From a virus, in IMG/VR virus record IMGVR_UViG_3300025423_000093, positions 1-22,800 of that record: a stretch of DNA of 22,800 bases; one strand, 5' to 3'. Both the position numbers and the translations under genes were made by a program. The notes below the pieces were generated by a model. That model was not told the DNA's origin. It was given only the letters and a program-made list of their open reading frames with translations, and did not search any database. This document shows positions 8,288 to 15,346 of this stretch, in pieces (position 1 is the first letter of the stretch; each line of letters opens with the position of its first letter).

Positions 8288-11200
8288 ATGGCAAATAGAT
8301 TTCCGTTAATAGCTAATGCAACAGCTGATCAAATACAAGAACTGGCCAGTGGGGATTTTTTAGATCTCAGCCAAAGCGGCATTGCCAACAGTGGCAATAT
8401 CACCGTGGCCAGTGGCAGTTTCTATTTTGGTAACGGCAGCCAGCTCACTGGAGTCATAGCTGCAGATTCTGGTTTTCCAATCACAGCTGGCACTAGCAAT
8501 TTAAACGCACCATCCAACGGCAACATCACGGCCACAATAGGCGGTACTGGTGTAGTGGTCTGGGCCACTACCGGCGAATACGTTACTGGTCTTATATCAG
8601 CATCGGGCAATGTGACCGCTAGTCAATTTAATGGATCTGGTGCAGGCCTGACCAGTATACCAGGTGCCAATGTGACAGGCACAGTGGCCAATGCCACATA
8701 CGCAACATCGGCAGGGTCAGCAGTGGGCACTGCAGCCACGGTAACTGTCAATGCACAACCAAATATCACTTCAGTTGGTACCTTGACATCAGTAACATCG
8801 TCGGGTCTTGTATCAACCACAGGCAACATAGTTGGTAGCAATATTATAACCAGCGGAAGTGTGTTGCCCACAGCCAATGCCACACAAGACCTAGGATCAC
8901 CCACATTACAATGGGCTCACCTTTATGTCAGTGGTAACAGTATCTATCTTGGCGGCGGTGCTCTTACTGCCAATGCTGGTCAGCTGTCTTTTTCTGGAAA
9001 TGCTGTAGTCACAGCCAATGCCACAGGCGTTTCAAGCACAGTAGGAAATGTGGCTATCAGCGGCAATGTGCAAGGTGGCAACATACTCACAGCTGGCTTA
9101 GTAAGTGCCGGTGCCAATATCACAGGCGGCAACGTACTTACAGCTGGATCAATCTCAGCCACTGGCAATATCACTGGCAATTATATTATTGGTAACGGCA
9201 GCCAATTAACCGGTGTAACTGCAAGCAGTGTGAATGCCAACAATTTGACTGGCAATACTCTTGCTAGTGGTGTAATCAACTCCAGCTTGACAAATTTTGG
9301 TCTAGTCAGCTCAATCAGTGCTACTGGTACTATCAGTACTGGCGGCAACGTACAAAGTGGCAACGTCCTAACTGGTGGTTTGATCAGTTCAACTGGCAAC
9401 ATAACCGGCGGCAATGTTGGTGCTACTACTATAACTGCAACCACAGTAACAGCAAGTGGCAATGTGTATGCTGGAAATCTTGTCAATTCGGGCAGTTCTA
9501 GTATAACCGGAAATATCACAGCTGGCAACATACTTACAGCAGGCTTGATAAGCGCCACTGGTACAGTAACCGCTAGTCAGTTTAATGGATCTGGTGCAGG
9601 CCTGACCAGTATACCGGGTGCCAATGTGACAGGTACAGTGGCCAATGCCACTTACGCAACATCGGCAGGGTCAGCAGTAGGTACCGCGGCCACAGTGACA
9701 GCCAATGCACAACCAAACATAACATCTGTTGGCACACTTACATCAGTAACATCATCGGGCTTGATTTCAACCACAGGTAATGTGGTTGGTAACTATATCT
9801 TGGGCAATGGTGCACTTTTAACTGGTGTGATCACCAGCGTGGCCAACATCAACAACGGCACTAGCAATGTGACCGTGACTGCGTCGGGCGGCAATATCAC
9901 TGTGGGTGTGAGTGGTGTGGGCAATGTGGCGGTATTTGCTCCAACTGGAGAATATGTAACTGGTATAGTCAGCGCCTCGGGCAACATTGTTGGAGGCAAT
10001 ATATTAACAACTGGATTGATTAGCTCAACTGGTAATGCTATACACGGCAACATACTTACAGCTGGGTTAATTAGCTCAACTGGTAATATTATTGGTGGTA
10101 ACATCGCTACGGCCGGGTTGATTAGCTCAACTGGTACAGTAACCGCTAGTCAATTTAATGGATCTGGAGCTGGCTTGACCAGTATACCAGGTGCCAATGT
10201 GACAGGCACAGTGGCCAATGCCACTTACGCGGTCAGTGCTGGATCAGCAGTGGGCACTGCAGCCACCGTGACAGCCAATGCACAACCAAACATAACATCA
10301 GTTGGTACCTTGACATCAGTAACATCGTCGGGCTTGATTTCAACCACAGGTAATGTGGTTGGGGCCAATATCAACACAACTGGGTTGGCCAGCGTTGGAG
10401 GCAATTTGTATGTGGGCGGTAGCGCCAACATTATTGGCAACCTGAACGTACAAGGCAATGTCACATTTATCAATTCAAATGTAATCACAGTCAACGATCT
10501 CTACATCGAATTGGCCAACAACGTCACTACCTATGCCAATGCCAATTCGGCTGGTTTAGCAGTTGGACCAACAGGCAGTACATTATTTAATTGGCAGTAT
10601 CTCAATTCGGCCAATGCTTGGAGCACCAACATTGGCATTACTGCTACCGGTAACGTTACCGGCGGCAACATACTTACGACTGGGTTGATCAGTGCTGCTG
10701 GCAATCTTGCAGGTGGCAACCTGTTGTTGACAGGCACTATTAGTACATCAGGAAACAGTCAAGCAGCCAGCTACAGTGCCAGTGGCAACATAACCGGTGG
10801 CAATATAAACACAGGTGGAGTAGTTAGTGCCACAGGTAACGTTTATGTGGCTAATCTAATCAATAGCGGATCTGAAACCGTCACCGGTAACATAACCGGT
10901 GGCAATATAAACACAGGTGGACGTGTTACAGCAGTTGGTAATGTTATAGCAGCCGGGTTCCAGTATGCCAATGGGACGCCTGTACAAGGATCGGGCGCAC
11001 AAGGTACTACGGGTACTACTGGATCGCAAGGAACAACAGGAAGCCAGGGCACTGCTGGAACAAATGGCAGTCAAGGAACAACAGGCACACAAGGCACAGT
11101 CGGAACACAAGGTACTGTGGGTGCTCAAGGTACTGTGGGTGCTCAAGGTACTGTGGGTGCTCAAGGTGCTACAGGCTCAGCAGGAAGCCAGGGCACTGTA

Positions 11201-11953
11201 GGAGCTCAAGGTACTGCCGGAACAAATGGCAGTCAAGGTACAGCTGGAACAAATGGCAGTCAAGGAACAACAGGAAGCCAGGGTACTGCTGGAACAAACG
11301 GAAGCCAAGGTACAGCTGGAACAAATGGTAGTCAAGGAACCACAGGTACCACAGGTAGCCAAGGTACTGCTGGATCAACAGGTAGCCAAGGTGCCACAGG
11401 CCCAAGCACAGCAATCAATGCCACCGCAGTCACAACTGGTACATTTTATCCAGTATTTGTGGCTAGTGCTGGGTCAAATCAAACTCCCAGCGTGCGGACC
11501 ACTGCCACAGCATTCAGCATCAATGCTGCTACCAATGTGCTCACAGTCACAGCAACCACAGCGCAATATGCCGACTTGGCAGAATGCTACGCAGCCGATA
11601 CCGACTACGAACCAGGCACAGTTATGGTATTTGGTGGTGCCAATGAAATCACTATCAGCAATTCTGCTAGCGATCCTGCCATAGCTGGGGTGGTATCTAC
11701 CGAACCAGCACACCTCATGAACGGATTCCAGAGCGGAGAAAATGTGTTGCCAATTGCCCTGGTTGGTCGCGTGCCGTGTCGGGTGGTTGGACCCATAGTC
11801 AAAGGTGATCGACTTGTAACTGGAACTGTTCCAGGAACAGCAGTCAAATTGGATCCGGCGCAGTACCAACCCGGTTGTCTAATCGGTAAAGCCCTACAAG
11901 ATTACGACAGTGCCACGCCAGGTGTGATTGAAATATCCGTAGGTCGCGCCTGA
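8288..11953 (+). CDS. Large tail fibre with GN repeats, collagen-like region and conserved C-terminal domain
   Basis: 1221 residues, the largest protein here. Residues 1-40 (NRFPLIANATADQIQELASG, then DFLDLSQSGI) are a recurring phage fibre N-terminus, probably the baseplate or fibre-joint attachment. Residues 40-900 are GN repeats with three copies of a roughly 70-residue module starting ASQFNGSGAGLTSIPGANVT (residues 111, 429, 620), plus the LYIELANN module (about residues 705-785). Residues 903-1039 are about 45 G-X-Y triplets rich in Gln, Thr, Ser and Ala. Residues 1070-1221 form a globular domain beginning YADLAECYAADTDYEPGTVM and containing AIAGVVSTEPAHLMN and ALVGRVPCRVVGPIVKGDRL. That domain terminates many phage fibres and recalls the beta-clip cores near auto-processing domains, though I see no confirmed protease triad. 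AGGA precedes the ATG. It is probably the main host-range fibre. Confidence 0.82.
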   Translation: MANRFPLIANATADQIQELASGDFLDLSQSGIANSGNITVASGSFYFGNGSQLTGVIAADSGFPITAGTSNLNAPSNGNITATIGGTGVVVWATTGEYVTGLISASGNVTASQFNGSGAGLTSIPGANVTGTVANATYATSAGSAVGTAATVTVNAQPNITSVGTLTSVTSSGLVSTTGNIVGSNIITSGSVLPTANATQDLGSPTLQWAHLYVSGNSIYLGGGALTANAGQLSFSGNAVVTANATGVSSTVGNVAISGNVQGGNILTAGLVSAGANITGGNVLTAGSISATGNITGNYIIGNGSQLTGVTASSVNANNLTGNTLASGVINSSLTNFGLVSSISATGTISTGGNVQSGNVLTGGLISSTGNITGGNVGATTITATTVTASGNVYAGNLVNSGSSSITGNITAGNILTAGLISATGTVTASQFNGSGAGLTSIPGANVTGTVANATYATSAGSAVGTAATVTANAQPNITSVGTLTSVTSSGLISTTGNVVGNYILGNGALLTGVITSVANINNGTSNVTVTASGGNITVGVSGVGNVAVFAPTGEYVTGIVSASGNIVGGNILTTGLISSTGNAIHGNILTAGLISSTGNIIGGNIATAGLISSTGTVTASQFNGSGAGLTSIPGANVTGTVANATYAVSAGSAVGTAATVTANAQPNITSVGTLTSVTSSGLISTTGNVVGANINTTGLASVGGNLYVGGSANIIGNLNVQGNVTFINSNVITVNDLYIELANNVTTYANANSAGLAVGPTGSTLFNWQYLNSANAWSTNIGITATGNVTGGNILTTGLISAAGNLAGGNLLLTGTISTSGNSQAASYSASGNITGGNINTGGVVSATGNVYVANLINSGSETVTGNITGGNINTGGRVTAVGNVIAAGFQYANGTPVQGSGAQGTTGTTGSQGTTGSQGTAGTNGSQGTTGTQGTVGTQGTVGAQGTVGAQGTVGAQGATGSAGSQGTVGAQGTAGTNGSQGTAGTNGSQGTTGSQGTAGTNGSQGTAGTNGSQGTTGTTGSQGTAGSTGSQGATGPSTAINATAVTTGTFYPVFVASAGSNQTPSVRTTATAFSINAATNVLTVTATTAQYADLAECYAADTDYEPGTVMVFGGANEITISNSASDPAIAGVVSTEPAHLMNGFQSGENVLPIALVGRVPCRVVGPIVKGDRLVTGTVPGTAVKLDPAQYQPGCLIGKALQDYDSATPGVIEISVGRA
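8618..10356 (+). repeat. Three dispersed copies of a ~210-bp FNGSGAGL module
   Basis: Copies begin near 8618, 9572 and 10145 and each run about 210 bases. They start GCTAGTCA[AG]TTTAATGG and continue through the codons for AQPNITSVGTLTS. By eye they are highly similar in DNA, and most differences look synonymous, so the protein module is conserved while the DNA drifts. Such copies can recombine with each other. Confidence 0.8.
10994..11404 (+). repeat. Collagen-like G-X-Y repeat region
   Basis: This stretch codes for 137 residues in which Gly occupies every third position (GAQGTTGTTGSQGTTGSQG and so on). Y positions are mostly Gln or Ala/Thr/Asn; Pro is almost absent except at the C-terminal end. 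Phage collagen-like stretches form trimeric triple-helical rods. Here the region links the repeat shaft to the C-terminal globular domain. Confidence 0.88.
11111..11164 (+). repeat. Perfect 18-bp tandem repeat, three copies
   Basis: GGTACTGTGGGTGCTCAA occurs three times head to tail without a mismatch and encodes G-T-V-G-A-Q each time. A partly matching unit follows. The 18-bp period keeps the frame, so copy-number change would lengthen or shorten the collagen-like rod. Confidence 0.95.
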
Positions 11954-11963
11954 TCAAAGAATA

Positions 11964-12003
11964 ATGTATACTAGCATTTGTCGTCATAAATGCTAGTATA
12001 CAT
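11964..12003. repeat. Perfect 16-bp inverted repeat across a start region
   Basis: ATGTATACTAGCATTT (11964-11979) is the exact reverse complement of AAATGCTAGTATACAT (11988-12003), with an 8-base loop GTCGTCAT. The right arm contains one ATG (11990) and the first two bases of the next (12002). There is no T-tract, so a simple terminator is unlikely in either direction; it may instead be an operator or an mRNA hairpin controlling the GH130-like gene. Confidence 0.95.
11985..11992 (+). promoter_or_regulatory. Late-promoter-like element (CATAAATG)
   Basis: CATAAATG in the loop and right arm of the inverted repeat resembles TATAAATA and shares GTCATAAA with the element at 18172-18182. It lies nine bases before the ATG at 12002. 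Embedding in a palindrome makes it a weaker call. Confidence 0.3.
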
Positions 12004-13006
12004 GAACTTATCCCAACAAATTGCCCAGTCGGGTCTGGTAAAATCCAGTCTAGATCGAGGTGGTAGCATACATCCCTTGATCATACCCAGTGAATTGACC
12101 AATGGAACCGGGCTCATGAATCCCAGTATCTATCTAGACGGAGACCAGTTGTTGGTCAACATACGTCATGTCAACTATACCCTTTACCATTCCGAGCAAA
12201 AACGATTCCAACACAGATATGGACCTTTGCAATATCTGCATCCTGAAAATGATCGCAAACTACGGACCTGGAACTATTTTGGCGTACTAAATCCAGATCT
12301 TGCTCTCAAACAGATCACGGCCGTGGATACTACCCGTCTGGATGTGGAACCCATATGGGAGTTTGTAGGCCTAGAAGATGCACGCCTGTTTCGTTGGGAC
12401 AACAAGATGTTCCTGAGCGGAGTCAGACGAGACACTACCACAAACGGCCAAGGCAGGATGGAACTGAGCGAGCTATCGGTCAAGACCAATATTGTGCGAG
12501 AAATCAAACGCACTCGTATTCCGGCACCGGGAGCCAACGCCAGCTATTGCGAAAAGAACTGGATGCCGATCTTGGATCAGCCCTATCACTATGTCAAGTG
12601 GTCCAATCCTACCGAAGTAGTTAGGTTTGACCCGGCCACCGGAATCACAGAAACAGTGCATCTGGATGAAACCAAATTTATCAGTGGTCAGCCCGATTTC
12701 CGCGGCAGCAGCCAGGTCATACCCTATGGCGATCTTTATTTGGCACTCATACACGAAGTGGATCTGTTCAAGAGCGAGCATGGTGAAAAAGATGCCAACT
12801 ACAAACACAGATTCTTGGTCTGGGACCGATCGTGGAACATAGTCAAATTCACCGACGCATTTACATTCATGAATGCCGATATCGAGTTTTGTTGCGGTGC
12901 TGCTTTTGTAGGAGACGATCTTTTGTTGAGTTTTGGATTCCAAGACAACGCAGCATTCATCTTGCGTATGCCTAAAACTGTGTTGCGTGAATATCTAGGA
13001 GTGTGA
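12002..13006 (+). CDS. GH130-like five-bladed beta-propeller (glycoside phosphorylase/hydrolase family) protein
   Basis: 334 residues from the ATG at 12002; an ATG at 11990 would add four. Motifs typical of GH130-type (clan GH43/62/130) propellers appear in order: N40-P-S-I-Y, G123-L-E-D-A-R-L-F, E184-K-N-W-M-P, R234-G-S-S-Q-V-I-P followed by LALIHEV, then Y-K-H-R-F, and I294-E-F-C-C-G leading to LLLSFGFQDNAAFI. Enzymes of this family cleave or phosphorolyse beta-mannosides. The phage protein could instead act on a nucleotide sugar or virion glycan. The E-D-A-R in blade two replaces the more usual E-D-P/A-R, which is tolerated in the family. It is cytoplasmic, with no signal peptide. It is first in an operon with a methyltransferase; the stop lies two bases before the next ATG. 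The fold is confident, the substrate unknown. Confidence 0.75.
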   Translation: MNLSQQIAQSGLVKSSLDRGGSIHPLIIPSELTNGTGLMNPSIYLDGDQLLVNIRHVNYTLYHSEQKRFQHRYGPLQYLHPENDRKLRTWNYFGVLNPDLALKQITAVDTTRLDVEPIWEFVGLEDARLFRWDNKMFLSGVRRDTTTNGQGRMELSELSVKTNIVREIKRTRIPAPGANASYCEKNWMPILDQPYHYVKWSNPTEVVRFDPATGITETVHLDETKFISGQPDFRGSSQVIPYGDLYLALIHEVDLFKSEHGEKDANYKHRFLVWDRSWNIVKFTDAFTFMNADIEFCCGAAFVGDDLLLSFGFQDNAAFILRMPKTVLREYLGV

Positions 13007-13008
13007 TC

Positions 13009-14241
13009 ATGTTTGCACAGCGACTACAACAATATATCAACAACCACAATGACTCAATGGCCAATTTTGCACTGGCACAGGAATACGAACAGATGGGCCA
13101 GACTGGTGCCGCTATCAGTTTTTATCTGCGTGCAGCCGAACGTAGCACAACTGATCTCGAGCAGTACGAATCCTTGATCAGGATGGCCTTGTGCTTTGAA
13201 CGACAAAAAACTCGTGATGACACCGAGAAAGTGATCTTGCAAAAGGCTATCACGCTCATGATCGATCGTCCTGAAGCCTATTTCCTGCTCAGTCGCCTGC
13301 ATGAATTCAATCGAGAATGGCACGAAAGCTATACCATGGCCTGTGTGGGTCTGCATGCGGCTCGGTTTGATCTTGACCCGTTAAAGACTGACACTCAGTA
13401 TCCAGGACAGTACGGTTTGATTTTTCAAAAGGGTGTGGCCTCATGGTGGGTAGGGCTGTGTGAAGAAAGTCGACAGATCATGCACGATCTCAAGTTTGGA
13501 CATCGGATGAATGATCTGTTTCGATTGGCTGTGGATAGAAATTTAGGCAACATAGGCTGGCCCAACACACGAACAGATTACAAACCCGAATTGGCATCAC
13601 GTGCTCGTGCGCCATTTGCGGGACTGGATCAACTGGAACATAATCATGCACAAAGCTACCAGGATCTATTTGTGTTGTCAGCCACCGGCGGCAAGCGCAA
13701 TGGTCGATATTTGGAGATTGGCTGTGCTGAGCCATTTGACAGCAACAACACAGCCCTGTTAGAAACCAAATTTGGCTGGACCGGGGTCAGCATGGACATC
13801 AACCAACAAGTGGTCGAACAGTTCATGCGCGAACGTGACAATCTGGTATTTTGCCTGGATGCCATGCGTGTGGACTATGCCAAGTTCTTGCTCACTGTGG
13901 GATTCAGTGGAGATTTTGATTACCTACAGGTCGACTGTGATCCGCCCAGCCACTCGTTCGCTATTCTACAACGTATTCCGTTTGATACTGTGAGATTTGC
14001 CACCATAACTTTTGAGCACGATTACTACGTGGACCCCAGCATAAGAGATCTTTCCAGGAAATTTTTACTCGGCAAAGGTTATGTGCTAGCAGCCGGTGAT
14101 ATAGCATACAACCACACGCACAGCTACGAGGATTGGTGGATCCATCCAGATTTGGTTGACCCAATCATACAGCAACAGTTGATAGATCGCAGCGATCAAA
14201 TCAAACACGCCAGAGATTACCTGTTCCCCACAGCTAAATAA
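13009..14241 (+). CDS. TPR-like domain fused to FkbM-like SAM-dependent methyltransferase
   Basis: 410 residues. ATG 13009 is chosen because AGGAG (12997-13001) lies seven bases upstream; a GTG at 13003 is less well placed. Residues 10-120 are helical TPR-type repeats (NFALAQEYEQMGQTGAAISF, then YFLLSRLHEFNREWHESYTM). Residues 220-400 form a class I methyltransferase: motif I LEIGCAEPFDSNN (235-247), acidic D263 in SMDIN at the end of strand two, D284 in CLDAM, then DYLQVDCDPP and FATITFEHDYY as later strands. This order and the E-x-G motif fit the FkbM family, which methylates sugars and other small substrates. N-terminal TPR repeats often occur in glycan enzymes. Linked to the GH130-like gene, it probably modifies a glycan, but whether host, virion or soluble is unknown. 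Confidence 0.75.
   Translation: MFAQRLQQYINNHNDSMANFALAQEYEQMGQTGAAISFYLRAAERSTTDLEQYESLIRMALCFERQKTRDDTEKVILQKAITLMIDRPEAYFLLSRLHEFNREWHESYTMACVGLHAARFDLDPLKTDTQYPGQYGLIFQKGVASWWVGLCEESRQIMHDLKFGHRMNDLFRLAVDRNLGNIGWPNTRTDYKPELASRARAPFAGLDQLEHNHAQSYQDLFVLSATGGKRNGRYLEIGCAEPFDSNNTALLETKFGWTGVSMDINQQVVEQFMRERDNLVFCLDAMRVDYAKFLLTVGFSGDFDYLQVDCDPPSHSFAILQRIPFDTVRFATITFEHDYYVDPSIRDLSRKFLLGKGYVLAAGDIAYNHTHSYEDWWIHPDLVDPIIQQQLIDRSDQIKHARDYLFPTAK
14234..14240 (+). promoter_or_regulatory. Possible late-type element CTAAATA
   Basis: CTAAATA overlaps the stop of the methyltransferase gene and precedes AAGGGG and the ATG at 14259. It matches the same core as 721-727, but could be a chance match inside coding sequence. 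Confidence 0.25.
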
Positions 14242-14258
14242 TAGCAAAGGGGAATCGC

Positions 14259-14921
14259 ATGGATGCAAAATATCGTACAGATTATGCTGGCGAGTTCGTT
14301 ATCACACATACTCGTTGGGCCGGTCGCAAACGTGAAGAGACCAGAGAATGGATAGCCAATCCAATTGAAAATCATCACATCAGCGGTCGTGCAGTCTGCA
14401 TTGGGCACACTTCAGAGCGTGAATATTTTGATTACACTAGATTACAACGCCATCGCGGCGGACTGCTGGGATCAAAAAAATTACAAACCTACGGAGTTGG
14501 TGCAATAGCTCACGAGATGCCATTGGATTTTGCCGTCGACACCACCACAGACGGACTAGCTAAACTGTTAGAATCCGGCTACGCAGAAAAAAATATTGTG
14601 TATACCAATGCCAGGAACTGTATACAGCATCCAGAAAAATTTTATCTGATACCGTACAAACCTCAACTGTTGGACATTGCTATCATTATGTATCTGGCAG
14701 CATTTGATGGACACAGTGAAATATTCATGCTGGGTTATCATAAAGAAACCGACACCGGCTCCAACAGATGGATCGAACAGATTACATCTGTGATACAGGC
14801 CTATTCAGGAACGCAATTCACATTTGCAGGCGAACCCACCAACATGCCCGATGCTTGGCTGGATCAGCCCAACGCACGGGCGTTAAATTATAGAGATTTT
14901 ATAGGCTACTGCGACATTTGA
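14259..14921 (+). CDS. Uncharacterised protein, third gene of the glycan-related operon
   Basis: 220 residues, with a clear ribosome-binding site (AAGGGG, seven bases before ATG). No family is recognised with certainty. The N-terminal half is basic and aromatic (THTRWAGRKREETREW); the middle is VCIGHTSEREYFDY and YGVGAIAHEMPLDFAV. The C-terminal half has a hydrophobic strand-helix pattern, LDIAIIMYLAAFDGHSEIFM followed by LGYHKETDT. The combination 'small-residue helix, then S-E-I-F-M-L-G-Y' resembles the nucleotide-sugar-binding half of sialyltransferase-like and DUF115-like enzymes, which would suit its glycan-related neighbours, but this is only a resemblance. It starts 17 bases after the methyltransferase and its 3' end overlaps the convergent Nudix gene by 16 bases. 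Confidence 0.65.
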   Translation: MDAKYRTDYAGEFVITHTRWAGRKREETREWIANPIENHHISGRAVCIGHTSEREYFDYTRLQRHRGGLLGSKKLQTYGVGAIAHEMPLDFAVDTTTDGLAKLLESGYAEKNIVYTNARNCIQHPEKFYLIPYKPQLLDIAIIMYLAAFDGHSEIFMLGYHKETDTGSNRWIEQITSVIQAYSGTQFTFAGEPTNMPDAWLDQPNARALNYRDFIGYCDI

Positions 14922-15346
14922 ATCTGTGATTCGATCAGCTGTATTTTGTCTTGCACAGTGTCAAAATTCACAGTGCTCCACAAGCCCGGATGCAACGGTT
15001 TGGGCCAACGCCCGCTGTCGATCCAGGCCCAGCCCACGTGCTCGTCGTTGAGTACAGGTGTAAATTCTTCTGCGACGCTACAAAAAAATGTATGATAAGC
15101 AAACGTCAGATCGGCTGTGGTGAATTTTTCTAACGGGACCAATTTGAGATATTGGGGCATGCAACCTAGTTCTTCGCGGCATTCACGCTCGATAGTTTCA
15201 ATCAAGGTTTCACCAGATTCGCAACGCCCCCCTGGCAGGCCCCAGGTATCCGGATGTTTGGTATCGTTCCTCATCAGATAAAGATAGCGTCTGGTGGCTA
15301 TGCTGTAAAACCATATGCCTACAGCAGTTACAATACCAGAGTCCAT
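14906..15346 (-). CDS. Nudix hydrolase
   Basis: 146 residues from the ATG at 15346 (MDSGIVTAVGIWFY), preceded by a strong GGGAGG site; an upstream in-frame ATG lacks this. A complete Nudix box G-x5-E-x7-R-E-x-x-E-E-x-G is present at residues 40-61 (G40, E46, R54-E55, E58-E59, G61), after the usual L-P-G-G turn. Nudix enzymes hydrolyse nucleoside diphosphates linked to another moiety, and phage examples (T4 NudE) act on ADP-ribose, Ap4A or damaged nucleotides. Substrate cannot be read from the sequence. The gene starts inside the end of the gp15 gene (19-base overlap) and is cotranscribed with it, an unusual partner for a tail-completion gene. Confidence 0.88.
   Translation of the reverse strand: MDSGIVTAVGIWFYSIATRRYLYLMRNDTKHPDTWGLPGGRCESGETLIETIERECREELGCMPQYLKLVPLEKFTTADLTFAYHTFFCSVAEEFTPVLNDEHVGWAWIDSGRWPKPLHPGLWSTVNFDTVQDKIQLIESQIQMSQ

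Noticed and set aside
10856-11414. Cys/Ser-rich or Leu/Gln-rich frames in and opposite the collagen-like region
   Set aside because: They are low-complexity shifts of the 9- and 18-base repeat, with no start signals.
8618-11953. Diversity-generating retroelement (variable/template repeat pair)
   Set aside because: No reverse transcriptase is encoded here, and differences between repeat copies are mostly third-position changes rather than A-specific substitutions.
11398-11953. Self-cleaving S74/Peptidase_G2-type chaperone at the C-terminus of the 1221-residue fibre
   Set aside because: The domain is the common Y-A-D-L-A-E-x-Y fibre end, but I could not identify a Ser-Lys or other catalytic dyad, so autoproteolysis is not claimed.
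12274-12943. Minus-strand frames opposite the GH130-like gene
   Set aside because: The plus-strand frame shows ordered family motifs; the minus frames show none and lack ribosome-binding sites.
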